A program made the translations under genes and the position numbers. A stretch of 64,000 bases of DNA from JAFECT01 sp963838235 (GTDB lineage: Bacteria; Pseudomonadota; Alphaproteobacteria; Caulobacterales; Caulobacteraceae): contig CAWIQJ010000001.1 of assembly GCA_963838235.1 (NCBI GenBank), positions 124,001 through 188,000 on the forward strand, given 5' to 3'. Of this stretch, positions 1 to 8,565 are shown piece after piece; the first letter of the stretch is position 1; every line of letters starts with the position of its first letter. The notes beneath the pieces are model-generated. The model had not been told where the DNA came from, searched no databases, and saw only the letters and a program-made list of their open reading frames with translations.

Positions 1-36
1 TATACGGATTCGCGACAGGACTGCGGCGGAGGCCCG

Positions 37-303
37 ATGGCCGTCGATACCCCGGACATGAGCCAGGCTGCGGAGCGGCTGGATAAAGCCATCACCGCGC
101 TCGAGGGCCGCATGCGCGCGCTCAAATCAAAGGCTTCGGAGTCTTCGGAGCTTGCCGACGACCTGTTCGCGGAGCGCCCTGCGGCCGGCCAGGGCGAGTT
201 CGACGCCTACGGCAAGGCGCTGGAGGAGGCGGGCCGTGAGGCGTCTGCGGCGTTGGGTCGCGCCGCCCAGGAGCTGCGGGCCATCCTGAACGGGGAGGGC
301 TGA
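37..303 (+). CDS. DUF4164-like small coiled-coil protein
   Basis: An 88-residue, charged, Ala/Glu-rich helical protein with no signal peptide or membrane segment. Its heptad-like hydrophobic spacing suggests a coiled coil. Its stop overlaps the zapA start, so the two are probably translationally coupled. Small DUF4164 proteins are known in this position in alphaproteobacteria; the family assignment rests on size, composition and position, not on a profile search. A division-related role is inferred only from the neighbour. Confidence 0.7.
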   Translation: MAVDTPDMSQAAERLDKAITALEGRMRALKSKASESSELADDLFAERPAAGQGEFDAYGKALEEAGREASAALGRAAQELRAILNGEG

Positions 304-663
304 TGGCCACCGTCAACGTCGAGATCAACGGCCGCCAGTACATGGTGGGCTGCGCCGACGGCCAGGAGGAGCGGGTGCGCCTGCTCGCGCGCCAGTTCGA
401 CGAGAACGTCCGCCAGGTCGCCGGCGACGTGGGCGCGGTGGGCGAGCTGCGCCTGTTCCTGATGGCCGCGCTGCTGGTCTCCGACGAACTCGCCGAGATT
501 CCGCGCCCAATACAACCGCATGCGCGTCGACTTCGAACAGGCCCAGATCGCCGCCGAATCCGCCGGCGCCGTCCCGGCCACCACGCCCAAGGATGACGGC
601 CGCGCCCTCGAAGCCCTGAACGCCGCCGCGGAGCGGGTCGAGAAGCTGCTGCTGACGGCCTGA
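303..663 (+). CDS. zapA: Cell division protein ZapA (frame interrupted)
   Basis: ZapA binds FtsZ and bundles Z-ring filaments. The N-terminal part reads VNVEINGRQYMVGCADGQEE, typical of ZapA, followed by the LARQFDENVRQV helix. The frame breaks near 499-505, where GAGATTCCGC appears to carry one extra T. After removing it the protein continues RAQYNRMRVDFEQAQ and ends with the helical tail ERVEKLLLTA at 661-663, about 120 residues in all, normal for the family. It lies directly downstream of the DUF4164-like gene and just before 6S RNA. The break is most simply a consensus error. Confidence 0.85.
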
Positions 664-696
664 TCCGCGCCGCTTGCCCCCCGCGACCCCAAGCCC

Positions 697-845
697 TACC
701 TTGGTTCCCGGCGGGTCTTGCTGCGGCTCTCGTCGTTGGCTCATATCCCGGGGACCTTAATCATCCTCGACGGGAGCTGTCCCTGACCGGGCTCGTGGGC
801 CCGGACACACGGCGCCCACCTGGTCACCCAGGTCCGAGGGATTGA
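697..845 (+). ncRNA. ssrS: 6S RNA
   Basis: 6S RNA mimics an open promoter and sequesters sigma70 RNA polymerase. In many proteobacteria it lies between zapA and the 5-formyltetrahydrofolate cyclo-ligase gene, exactly this interval. The stretch has no ORF and can close into a long hairpin: CCTTGG at 699-704 pairs with CCGAGG at 834-839, with GC-rich interrupted pairing inside. Ends are estimates from the closing stem. The call rests mainly on position and fold; a covariance-model search would settle it. Confidence 0.8.
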
Positions 846-888
846 AACGCCTTCACGGTCTTTGCGGCGCCGCCACTCTATCCCTCCG

Positions 889-1476
889 ATGGACGCATCC
901 CCCACCAAGGCCGAGCTCCGCATCGCCGCCGAAGCGCGCCGCGCCCTGGCGCACGGGGTGGACCCGGCCGCGGGCACAGCCCTGGCCGCCGCCTTTCCGG
1001 CAGAGCTCATGTCGCAAGCGGGGCAGGTCGCCTCCGCCTACTGGCCCTACCGCACCGAGATCGATTCCCGCCCGCTGATGGCGCGCCTGGCCGCGGCGGG
1101 GGTGAGGATCGCCCTGCCGGTCACACCGCCCAAGGGCTCGAACGAAGCCCTCATCTTCCGAATCTGGAGCGAGGGCGACCGCCTCGCGCCCGGCCACTTC
1201 CCGGTGCACGAGCCGCACCCGGACGCCGAGACGGTCGAACCGGACCTGGTGCTGGTCCCGTTGCTCGCCTTCGACCGGTCGGGCCAACGGCTGGGCTATG
1301 GCGCGGGCCACTACGACCGAACGCTCGCACGGCTCAGGGCGTTGAAGCAGGTCAGAGCGATCGGATTGGCCTTCGCCGACCAGGTGGTCGAGCGCCTGCC
1401 TGCCGGCCCCCACGACCAGCGGCTCGACGGAATCTTGACCGAGCGCGGCTATATTCCGGCCGCGGACATCGCGTAG
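889..1476 (+). CDS. fau: 5-formyltetrahydrofolate cyclo-ligase
   Basis: Converts 5-formyl-THF to 5,10-methenyl-THF using ATP, in cytosolic one-carbon metabolism. The 195-residue protein has the N-terminal KAELRIAAEARRAL nucleotide-binding region and the family signature near the C terminus, GQRLGYGAGHYDRTLA. The ATG at 889 is chosen over an upstream in-frame ATG at 862 because 862 lies at the edge of the 6S RNA and the homologous N terminus begins at MDASPTKAELR. The 6S-fau linkage is widespread. Confidence 0.92.
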   Translation: MDASPTKAELRIAAEARRALAHGVDPAAGTALAAAFPAELMSQAGQVASAYWPYRTEIDSRPLMARLAAAGVRIALPVTPPKGSNEALIFRIWSEGDRLAPGHFPVHEPHPDAETVEPDLVLVPLLAFDRSGQRLGYGAGHYDRTLARLRALKQVRAIGLAFADQVVERLPAGPHDQRLDGILTERGYIPAADIA

Positions 1477-1485
1477 AGACAGCAG

Positions 1486-2332
1486 ATGCGCATCGCCTTT
1501 TTCGGAGACATCGTCGGACGGTCCGGCCGCGACGGCCTCGCCGACCACCTGCCGGACCTGCGCCGCAGGCTCGACCTCGAGTTCGTGGTGGTCAACGCCG
1601 AGAACGCCGCCGGCGGCTTCGGCATCACCGAGCACACCGCCAACGAACTGTTTGACGCGGGCGCCGACTGCCTGACCCTGGCAACCATTCCTGGGACCAG
1701 CGCGAGGCCCTGACCTACATCGTGCGCGAACCGCGGCTGCTGCGGCCGGTAAACTATCCGCCGTTGATGGACGCGCCGGGCCGCGGCGCCAATCTGTTCG
1801 AAACGCGGTCGGGCAAGCGCGTCCTGGTGATCAATGTGCTGGGCCGCGTGCACATGGACCCGATGGACGATCCCTTCGGCGCGGTGGACCGCGAGTTGGA
1901 GGCGGACGCCGCTCGGCAATGGTCTGCGACGCGGCCATCGTCGACATGCACGCCGAAGCGACGTCGGAAAAAATGGCGATGGGCCACTTCTGCGACGGCC
2001 GCGCCAGCCTGGTGGTCGGCACTCACACCCACGTGCCGACGGCCGACGCGCAAATCCTGAACGGCGGCACCGCCTATATGACCGACGCCGGCGCCTGCGC
2101 CAGCTACGACAGCGTCATCGGCAACGACAAGGAAGAGCCGCTACGCCGCTTCACCACGCGCATGTCGGGTGGGCGTTATATGCCGGCGTCGGGGCCGGCG
2201 ACAGTGTGCGGCGTGTATGTGGAAACCGACGATAAGACAGGCCTCGCCACACGTGTCGAACCGATCCGCGTCGGCGGCCGCCTGGCGTCGCACATACCAG
2301 AGCCGGCGTCAGCGTTGGCGGTTAAGGCCTGA
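1486..2332 (+). CDS. YmdB/TIGR00282 family metallophosphoesterase (frame interrupted)
   Basis: Calcineurin-like phosphoesterase of the YmdB type, known elsewhere as a 2',3'-cyclic nucleotide phosphodiesterase. Metal-ligand motifs are visible: FFGDIVG near the start, VNAENAAGG, VDMHAEATSEK and VGTHTHVPTADAQ. Two frame breaks interrupt it. Near 1680 a G seems lost from CTGGGCAAC, which would restore LGNHSWDQ; a second lies between about 1905 and 1918. The rebuilt protein is about 280 residues, normal length. It starts 9 nt after fau, so probably one operon. Confidence 0.85.
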
Positions 2333-2366
2333 AGCCGTTTCCGTGGCCGCGATGGCGGTCGCGACA

Positions 2367-2870
2367 TCAACGAACCGATTTAGATTCCACTTTAATCCAA
2401 ATCTTCACGTTGATACGCCGGTTTGGCCCATCGCTTAGTTGAACGATCGCATGGTCAAGGCCTGAGAACCCTGGCGCCGGTAGGTAGCGGACCCAGAAAG
2501 GGTCGCGCGAGCGGGCGTCGCAGAAGCTCAAGACATCGTGCGATGCGAGCGACGGTAGCTTGCCATGCTCAAACAAGAGCTTCCCGTGAGCCGGCGCCGT
2601 CGTAACTTTACCTTGAGCGGTGGTGGGCCGGCAATCGGGGCCCTGATCGTACAATACGATGACCGCCGGGGACGCGGCTGTGTAAGTGTAATATGTCTCT
2701 AGATCAGCGCCGTCCGGTGACGACAGCACGATTGGGTACGGCGAGTAAGACTGGACCCAGGGATGTCGCCCCGGGACAGGTGGCCGAATTGATGGATCGG
2801 TCTGGCACGCTGCTGCATCGGCGATGAGTGTCGCGCCCAGAATGAACGTCAAAATTGATGCAAATCGCAT
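2367..2870 (-). CDS. Hypothetical exported protein
   Basis: Not recognised. The 167-residue product begins with a clear signal peptide (MRFASILTFILGATLIADAA) ending just before AC, so a signal peptidase I site or a weak lipobox are both possible. The mature part contains PVPGRHPWVQSYSPYPI, several Cys and aromatic residues, and a C-terminal beta-rich stretch ending RINVKIWIKVESKSVR. The ATG at 2870 is preferred over 2924 because it starts the signal peptide. Base composition is visibly less GC-rich than in neighbours, a hint of recent acquisition. It converges on the phosphoesterase gene. Confidence 0.65.
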   Translation of the reverse strand: MRFASILTFILGATLIADAAACQTDPSIRPPVPGRHPWVQSYSPYPIVLSSPDGADLETYYTYTAASPAVIVLYDQGPDCRPTTAQGKVTTAPAHGKLLFEHGKLPSLASHDVLSFCDARSRDPFWVRYLPAPGFSGLDHAIVQLSDGPNRRINVKIWIKVESKSVR

Positions 2871-2942
2871 TCGTCCAGCCCCCGCCACGGCTCGGAGCAA
2901 CGCACGAGCTTTAGCGAAAAGCAACGAGAGGCCGACGCCCCC

Positions 2943-3194
2943 TCAATGCTCGGTGTGACGGACCTTGTAGGCGCCGCCGGGCAGCCTCGACCGCACCCAA
3001 TGGCCGGCACGGGCCGTGTTGCTGCCGGCGAAGGCGCCGAGCGCAAAGGCGCCGGCCAGGGCGATGCCGACCAGGATTTCGGAGAACCTTGCGGGCGGAT
3101 GGGCGTACCAGCGGACCAGCTCCACCGAGGAGGGCCTGTCCTCGTGGGGTTCGTCGTAGTCGGTCCAGTCTTCGCTATGCGGGTGCGGGTTCAT
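2943..3194 (-). CDS. Small single-span membrane protein
   Basis: Not recognised. It is 83 residues: an acidic, His-rich N terminus (NPHPHSEDWTDYDEPHED), an amphipathic stretch, one transmembrane helix (about residues 40-58, ILVGIALAGAFALGAFAG) and a basic C-terminal tail. By the positive-inside rule the tail should be cytoplasmic. It has its own 5' region and lies upstream of, and in the same direction as, the exported protein at 2367-2870. Confidence 0.6.
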   Translation of the reverse strand: MNPHPHSEDWTDYDEPHEDRPSSVELVRWYAHPPARFSEILVGIALAGAFALGAFAGSNTARAGHWVRSRLPGGAYKVRHTEH

Positions 3195-3344
3195 CGGGCG
3201 GACTTTTGGGAGGGGACGCGCGATTCAACCCGGCAGTACGGCTATGGTTCCGGGGGCGCCCAGTCGACAGGGCGCCTACCTTCGGCTAGGGAGCCCGCCA
3301 ACGCTCAGTTGCCCGGTCCCGGGGCGGACCGCCCCAGGTGAACC

Positions 3345-4097
3345 ATGGCCGGCCATTCAAAATTCAAGAACATCATGCACAAGAAGGGCCGCGCCGACGC
3401 GGTCCGCTCCAAGCTGTTCTCCAAGCTGTCGCGCGACATCACCGTCGCGGCCAAGACCGGCCTGCCCGATCCGGCCATGAACTCGCGCCTGCGCCTGGCC
3501 GTGGCCAACGCCAAGGCCGAAAGCATGCCCAAGGACAATATCGACCGCGCCATCAAGAAGGGCGCGGCCGGCGAGGCGGACACCCTGGAGGAAATCCGTT
3601 TCGAGGGCTTCGGCCCCGGCGGCATCGGCGTGATCGTCGAGGTGCTGACCGACAACCGCAACCGCTCCACCTCGAACGTGCGCAGCCTGTTCACCAAGCA
3701 CGGCGGCAACATGGGTGAGACCGGCGCGGTCTCCTTCATGTGGGACCGCATGGGCGAGATCGCCTATCCGCCGAGCGCCGGCTCCGAGGACAAGGTCATG
3801 GAGGCCGCCATCGAAGCGGGCGCTGAGGACGTCGAGTTCGACGCGGAAGAAGGCCACACCATCTACACCGCCTTCGAAGATCTCGGCGCCGTGGCCGACG
3901 CGTTAGAGAAGACCCTGGGCGCCGCCAAGACGACGAACCTGATCTGGCGGCCGCGGACCCTGACGCCGGTTTCGGGCGATCAGCTGCAGACCCTGATGAA
4001 GCTGATGTCGGGGCTGGAAGACGACGACGACGTGCAGAACGTCTTCGTCAACTTCGAAGCCAGCGACGAAGACATGGCGAAGTTCGCCGACGCGTAG
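3345..4097 (+). CDS. yebC: YebC/PmpR family regulator (TACO1-like)
   Basis: An intact 250-residue YebC protein with the signature N terminus MAGHSKFKNIMHKKGRAD, the acidic middle domain GFGPGGIGVIVEVLTDNRNR and the C-terminal GLEDDDDVQNVFVNFEA. Family members act as DNA-binding regulators or as translation factors that relieve ribosome stalling; which applies here cannot be read from sequence. YebC often precedes ruvC; here a tube-like gene and mgtC lie between them. Confidence 0.95.
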   Translation: MAGHSKFKNIMHKKGRADAVRSKLFSKLSRDITVAAKTGLPDPAMNSRLRLAVANAKAESMPKDNIDRAIKKGAAGEADTLEEIRFEGFGPGGIGVIVEVLTDNRNRSTSNVRSLFTKHGGNMGETGAVSFMWDRMGEIAYPPSAGSEDKVMEAAIEAGAEDVEFDAEEGHTIYTAFEDLGAVADALEKTLGAAKTTNLIWRPRTLTPVSGDQLQTLMKLMSGLEDDDDVQNVFVNFEASDEDMAKFADA

Positions 4098-4169
4098 CAT
4101 TGGCGCGGGATGCCGGCGGAAAACCGCTTCGCCCTTTTCCTCAACCCGCTCTGGCCTGGTTGCGATGGC

Positions 4170-4697
4170 CTAGTTGCGATCCTGCTCCCAGCCCTCGTTC
4201 TCGAGCTTGATGTGCTCGATGGCGATGGCGTTGCCGCCGGCGTCGAGTTTGGGCGCGGCCTGATACTCCGACACCCAGGCGCGATGGATCTTATAGGCCG
4301 CGATCTGGCGGCCCGAGTTGTCGAAGGACACCAGGCGCAGCTCGCGCGCGGCGCCGCCGCCTTTCCGGCCGGATGACGCCCAGGCGGCGAAGTCGGTATC
4401 CTGGGTCAGTCCCCGCTCCAGGGTGATGGCCTCGTACTTGTTGCGTCCGGGCGATTTGTGGGACGTCGACGGATCGCCGCCGCTGCGGTGTTTGACGACC
4501 TCCGGCATGGAGACCAGGCTCGCGCCGGCCACGATGTGACCGTTGAACTCCAACTTGAACCTGTAGTTCTTATAGGGATCGATACGCGCCGCCCGGACGG
4601 GCGAGGCGGGCTTGGCGTCGGACCGCATCGGGCTCGCGGCGGTGAAACACAGCGCCGCAAGGGCGGCGAAACCAACGGCGAGGGAAAGCCTTCTCAT
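4170..4697 (-). CDS. Secreted orphan phage tail tube (gp19/eCIS-tube)-like protein
   Basis: Residues about 38-175 look like the T4 gp19/contractile-injection-system inner-tube family: DPYKNYRFKLEFNGHIVAG, ITLERGLTQDTDFAAWA and the C-terminal LDAGGNAIAIEHIKLENEGW. Tube proteins normally have no signal peptide, but this one starts MRRLSLAVGFAALAALCFTA, a convincing Sec signal. An AAGGAG Shine-Dalgarno sits 7 nt before the ATG at 4697, supporting that start over an internal Met at residue 24. No sheath, baseplate or AAA gene is nearby, so it is an orphan. Family recognition is good; an envelope role is inference. Confidence 0.75.
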   Translation of the reverse strand: MRRLSLAVGFAALAALCFTAASPMRSDAKPASPVRAARIDPYKNYRFKLEFNGHIVAGASLVSMPEVVKHRSGGDPSTSHKSPGRNKYEAITLERGLTQDTDFAAWASSGRKGGGAARELRLVSFDNSGRQIAAYKIHRAWVSEYQAAPKLDAGGNAIAIEHIKLENEGWEQDRN

Positions 4698-4807
4698 GAC
4701 CCGCTCCTTGGAAGCTTCGCCCGGGAGTTTAGCACGTCCGGCTCAGCGTTGCCTTTGCGGCCGGACGCCCCGATGATCCGGCTCCGGAGCAAGCGCGAGG
4801 CAAGCCG

Positions 4808-5476
4808 ATGATGGACCAGGTGCTCAGCATCCTCTTGCCGTTGCTGGCAGCACTGGTCGCCGGCTCGGCAGTCGGGCTGGAACGCGGCCTGCGGTCCGAG
4901 CCGGCCGGTTTCCGCACCCATGCGCTGGTCTGCGTGGGATCGGCGGCGGTGATCGTAGGCGCGATCCACGCCGGCGCCGCCTTGAACGATGTTTCCGCCT
5001 CCTCGCGCATCGCCCAGGGCCTGGTCACCGGCATCGGTTTCCTGGGCGCGGGCGTGATCATGCGCCAGGGTTTTTCGGTGCGCGGCCTGACCACCTCGGC
5101 GTCGGTCTGGGCCATGGCCGGCATGGGCGTGGTGTTCGGTTACGGGCGCTATCTCGACGGCGCCGTGGGCACGGCCGTGATGCTGCTGGTGCTGATGGGC
5201 CTGCGCTGGTTCGACCAGCATCTGCCGCGTCATGCCCAGGCCTCGCTCGCGGTGCGGTTCGACGCCAAGTCCGCCCTCAGCGAAACCGAATTGCGCAATC
5301 TGCTCGAGGGTCTCGGCCTCCGCGCCGACCTGATGCGCCACGAGCTCGAAGAGGGGATCGTCACCCAGTCGGCCCAGATCCACGCCCGCCGCGCCGTCCC
5401 GACCGAGGATCTGGCCCGGGCGCTCGCCGCCCAGCCGTCGGTCGTCGGCTACGACCTCCAGCCGCTCGATCTCTGA
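4808..5476 (+). CDS. MgtC/SapB family membrane protein
   Basis: The 222-residue protein has an N-terminal MgtC domain of four to five transmembrane helices (residues about 5-140) with the family motifs AVGLERGLRSEPAGFRTHAL, GIGFLGAGVIMRQG and TTSASVWAMAGMGV, then a soluble C-terminal ACT-like domain. MgtC proteins affect Mg2+ homeostasis and ATP synthase activity in other bacteria; the role here is not shown. Two adjacent ATG codons (4808, 4811) are both possible starts. Confidence 0.9.
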   Translation: MMDQVLSILLPLLAALVAGSAVGLERGLRSEPAGFRTHALVCVGSAAVIVGAIHAGAALNDVSASSRIAQGLVTGIGFLGAGVIMRQGFSVRGLTTSASVWAMAGMGVVFGYGRYLDGAVGTAVMLLVLMGLRWFDQHLPRHAQASLAVRFDAKSALSETELRNLLEGLGLRADLMRHELEEGIVTQSAQIHARRAVPTEDLARALAAQPSVVGYDLQPLDL

Positions 5477-5532
5477 GGCCGCGGCGCGGAAGCGGCTTCC
5501 CACGCCCGTGGCGGGCGGGCATTCTGGAACGA

Positions 5533-6037
5533 ATGTCGAACGCGATTCGGATTTTGGGGCTCGACCCGGGCCTTAGGCGGACCGGCTGGGGCGTGGTGGC
5601 CGTCGACGGCGTACGGCTGAGCTGGGTCGCCCACGGGGTGATCGCGCCGCGCGCCGACGCGAGTCTTGGCCGAGCGCCTGCACGACCTGTTCGCGGCGGC
5701 CTGTGAGCTGGTGGCTGCCTATCAGCCCGACGAAGCGGCGATCGAAGAGACCTTTGTCAGCGTCAACGCGTCTTCGACGCTCAAGCTCGGCCACGCGCGC
5801 GCGGCGGTGATGATCGCGCCGGTGCGCTCGGGCGTGCCGGTGGCGGAATATGCGGCCAGGGCGGTGAAGAAGGCGGTGGTCGGAACCGGCGCCGCCGACA
5901 AGCGGCAGATCGCCTTCATGGTCCAGCGCCTGCTGCCGACCTCGGGCTCGCCTGTCGCCGACGCCGCCGACGCGCTGGCGGTCGCCATCACTCACGCGCA
6001 CATGCGTCGCCCGCGCACCCTCGGAAACGTCGCATGA
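5533..6037 (+). CDS. ruvC: Holliday junction endonuclease RuvC (frame interrupted)
   Basis: RuvC resolves Holliday junctions with RuvAB. The N-terminal ILGLDPGLRRTGWGVV holds the first catalytic Asp, EAAIEETFVSVNASSTLKLG the Glu, and VADAADALAVAITHAH the last acidic pair. The frame shifts near 5664, where GAGTCTTGGCC appears to have one extra T; without it the sequence reads ASLAERLHDLFAA. The rebuilt length of about 167 residues is normal. The stop overlaps the ruvA ATG at 6034, consistent with a ruvCAB operon. Confidence 0.92.
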
Positions 6038-6645
6038 TTGGCAGGTTGCGCGGCGTGCTCGCGGAGTTGAGCGACGAGGAGGCGCTGATCGATGTCGGCG
6101 GGGTGGGTTACGTCGTGCGTTGCGGTACGCGCACCCTGTCGCGCTTTCCGGCGCCCGGCGACGAGGTGCTGCTGCACATCGAGCATCAGTTCAACGCCGA
6201 GACCGGGCCGCGCCTCTACGGCTTTCTGGTGCGCGACGAACGGCGCGCCTTCGCGGCGCTGCAGACCGTGCAGGGCGTGGGCCCCAAGGCCGCGCTCGGC
6301 GTGCTCGACGTGCTGTCGCCGGGCGAGCTGGCCCAGGCGGTGGCGCGCGACGACAAGGCCGCGGTGGGCCGCGCCAACGGCGTGGGCCCCAAGTTGGCGC
6401 AACGCATCGTGGTCGAACTGAAGGACAAACAGCTCGGCGAGGTGACGTTCCAGCCTGCGGGAACAACGGCGGCCGCGGCGCCGGCGACGGTGTCGGCGGC
6501 GGGCGAGGCGGTGTCGGCGCTGATGGGGCTCGGCATTCCCGAAACCTCGGCGCGGCGCGCGGTGGATCAGGTCCTGATCCGTCTCGGTGACGACGCCGAG
6601 CTCGCCGCGGTGATCCGCAGCGCCTTGCAGGAACTCGACCGGTGA
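6034..6645 (+). CDS. ruvA: Holliday junction DNA helicase subunit RuvA
   Basis: A 203-residue RuvA that binds four-way junctions and loads RuvB. It begins MIGRLRGVLAELSDEEALID (OB fold), carries the helix-hairpin-helix stretches VQGVGPKAALGVLDVL and ANGVGPKLAQRIVVELKDK, then a flexible Ala-rich linker and the C-terminal domain III that contacts RuvB. It overlaps ruvC by 4 nt and ruvB by 4 nt, indicating coupled translation. Confidence 0.97.
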   Translation: MIGRLRGVLAELSDEEALIDVGGVGYVVRCGTRTLSRFPAPGDEVLLHIEHQFNAETGPRLYGFLVRDERRAFAALQTVQGVGPKAALGVLDVLSPGELAQAVARDDKAAVGRANGVGPKLAQRIVVELKDKQLGEVTFQPAGTTAAAAPATVSAAGEAVSALMGLGIPETSARRAVDQVLIRLGDDAELAAVIRSALQELDR

Positions 6646-7673
6646 GCCGGCTGATCTCGGGCGAGGCGCAGGAGAGCGAACGCACCGACAAGGCGCTTCG
6701 GCCGCAGACGCTGGGTGAGTTCGTCGGCCAGGAACAGGCCAAGGGCAACCTCAAGGTCTTCATCGACGGCGCGCGCGGGCGCGGCGAGGCGCTCGATCAT
6801 GTGCTGCTGTTCGGCCCGCCGGGTCTCGGCAAGACAACCCTGGCGCAGATCGTGGCGCGCGAACTGGGCGTGGGTTTTCGCTCGACCTCCGGGCCAGTGC
6901 TGGCCAAGGCCGGCGATCTGGCGGCGATCCTGACCAACCTCGAACCGCGCGACGTCTTGTTCATCGACGAGATCCATCGTCTGGCGCCGGTGGTGGAGGA
7001 GATCCTCTATCCCGCCATGGAGGATCACGTCCTGGACCTGATCATCGGCGAAGGGCCGTCGGCGCGCTCGGTGCGCATCGATCTCGCGCCCTTCACCCTG
7101 GTGGGCGCGACCACCCGCGCAGGCCTGCTGGCGACGCCGCTGCGCGACCGGTTCGGCATTCCGCTGCGGCTCGAATTCTATACGCCGGAAGAACTGCTGC
7201 GCGTGCTCACCGGCGCGGCCCGGCGCATGGGGGTGAGGCTCGCCGAGGACGGCGCGCACGAGATCGCGCGCCGCGCGCGCGGCACGCCGCGGGTGGCGGG
7301 CCGTCTGTTACGCCGCGTGCGCGACTTCGCCGAGGCCGAAGGCGCCGAGGTGATCGACCGTATGGTCGCCGGCCGCGGGCTCGCGCGACTGGAGGTGGAC
7401 GAACTCGGCCTCGACTCGCTGGACCGCCGCTATCTGCGCGCCCTGATCGAAAACTACGGCGGCGGACCGGTCGGCGTGGAGACCATGGCCGCCGCCATCG
7501 CCGAAGCGCGCGACGCGGTCGAGGACATGATCGAACCCTATCTGATGCAGCAGGGCTTCCTGCAGCGCACCCCGCGCGGCCGCATGGCTGCGTCCAAGGC
7601 GTACGAGCACCTCGGCCTGAAAACGCCGGTCGCCGCGCGCGTGCAGGCGGCGCTGTTCGAGGAGGGGGAGTGA
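6642..7673 (+). CDS. ruvB: Holliday junction branch-migration ATPase RuvB
   Basis: A 343-residue AAA+ motor. Walker A GPPGLGKT is at residues 58-65, Walker B VLFIDEIHRL near 106-115, sensor-1 VGATTRAGLLATPLRDRFG follows, and the C-terminal winged helix ends TPRGRMAASKAYEHLGL. It starts with GTG within the ruvA stop (GTGA). The gene is intact and of normal size. Confidence 0.97.
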   Translation: MSRLISGEAQESERTDKALRPQTLGEFVGQEQAKGNLKVFIDGARGRGEALDHVLLFGPPGLGKTTLAQIVARELGVGFRSTSGPVLAKAGDLAAILTNLEPRDVLFIDEIHRLAPVVEEILYPAMEDHVLDLIIGEGPSARSVRIDLAPFTLVGATTRAGLLATPLRDRFGIPLRLEFYTPEELLRVLTGAARRMGVRLAEDGAHEIARRARGTPRVAGRLLRRVRDFAEAEGAEVIDRMVAGRGLARLEVDELGLDSLDRRYLRALIENYGGGPVGVETMAAAIAEARDAVEDMIEPYLMQQGFLQRTPRGRMAASKAYEHLGLKTPVAARVQAALFEEGE

Positions 7674-8179
7674 GCGGGGAGCCTCTGATCATCCGGGTGC
7701 CTGCAGCCTCGCTCGACGATGTCGATGGCGAGCCTAACCACGACGGCATCTACCTCGATGGATTGGTCCCGGCGATGCTTGCGATGAACAAGCCCTCGGA
7801 CGCCATGAATGCGTGGACGGCGAACCCACATCTCACCGAAACTCAGACCACGCTTGGGCTCTGTGGTCTCGCGCACTTGGAGGTTCTCAACGGCGGAGTA
7901 GAACAGCTTGTCTACAACGGCGACCGTCTTGCGTTCGACGTGCCCGCAGCGTTGCGCAAGCTAGGGCGAGATCATGAGGCAAATCTTGCTGACCAGACGG
8001 TAAAGGCGGCCTGGACTGCTTGCGAGGCGTCGGGTGATCTGACCTATGTGGACAGTCCCGAATTCGAGCGACAAGAGGCTGAACTCGTGGACTTCCTTCA
8101 GAGTCGGGTGTTCTACGACCTTGTCGCCGAGGCTATGAAATCAGACCCCGTTGGCTATTTGATCGAAGGGGGTAAATGA
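7670..8179 (+). CDS. DUF4375-like (DMP19-related) protein
   Basis: A 169-residue soluble acidic protein with LEVLNGGVEQLVYN, resembling the NGGF/VEQ-YxN signature of DUF4375, a family related to the DNA-mimic DMP19. It starts with GTG overlapping the ruvB stop and ends overlapping the next gene. Its composition is visibly less GC-rich than ruvB or the tol genes, suggesting a later insertion into the ruv-tol block. Function is unknown; DNA mimicry is a family-level possibility only. Confidence 0.6.
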   Translation: MSGEPLIIRVPAASLDDVDGEPNHDGIYLDGLVPAMLAMNKPSDAMNAWTANPHLTETQTTLGLCGLAHLEVLNGGVEQLVYNGDRLAFDVPAALRKLGRDHEANLADQTVKAAWTACEASGDLTYVDSPEFERQEAELVDFLQSRVFYDLVAEAMKSDPVGYLIEGGK

Positions 8180-8565
8180 TGCGCCTGCGCTTCGCTCACG
8201 TCTGCCTGATCCTCGCGCTCGCCGGCTGCGACAAGTCCCTCAAGCTTCTCCAACCCGTCAACGACGCGCGCACCGCGGTGAAGCAGCGCCTCGGCGACGA
8301 CTGGAACATCACACTCGAGATTGTTGAGAAGTCCGGTACGCCCGACGCTTATGTCTGCGGCTATACCGAGCCGCCGCACGAGGCGAAGCCCGGCGCGACG
8401 CCGCCGCTGACCGACGAGCATCTGTTCATGTACGTCGATCACCAGTTGATCCTGACCGACGACGAGGGCGCGACCGCGCTCGGCGACCGGATGGACAAGG
8501 AATGTCCCGGCTTCATTCGGGCGAAGGCCGTGGAGCCCCGCAAGTTCGTCGATTTTCCGCGATGA
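8176..8565 (+). CDS. Hypothetical lipoprotein
   Basis: Not recognised beyond export. The 129-residue product starts MMRLRFAHVCLILALAGCDK: a short signal ending in the lipobox LAGC, so Cys18 should be lipidated. The mature domain contains DDWNITLEIVEKSGTPDAYVCGYTE and a second Cys pair region ending KECPGFIRAKAVEPRKF. It overlaps its upstream neighbour by 4 nt and the ybgC ATG by 4 nt, so it is probably transcribed with the tol operon. Confidence 0.65.
   Translation: MMRLRFAHVCLILALAGCDKSLKLLQPVNDARTAVKQRLGDDWNITLEIVEKSGTPDAYVCGYTEPPHEAKPGATPPLTDEHLFMYVDHQLILTDDEGATALGDRMDKECPGFIRAKAVEPRKFVDFPR

Noticed and set aside
4170..4697. Tube-like gene as evidence of a prophage
   Set aside because: No integrase, terminase, capsid or other tail gene within the window; composition is core-like.
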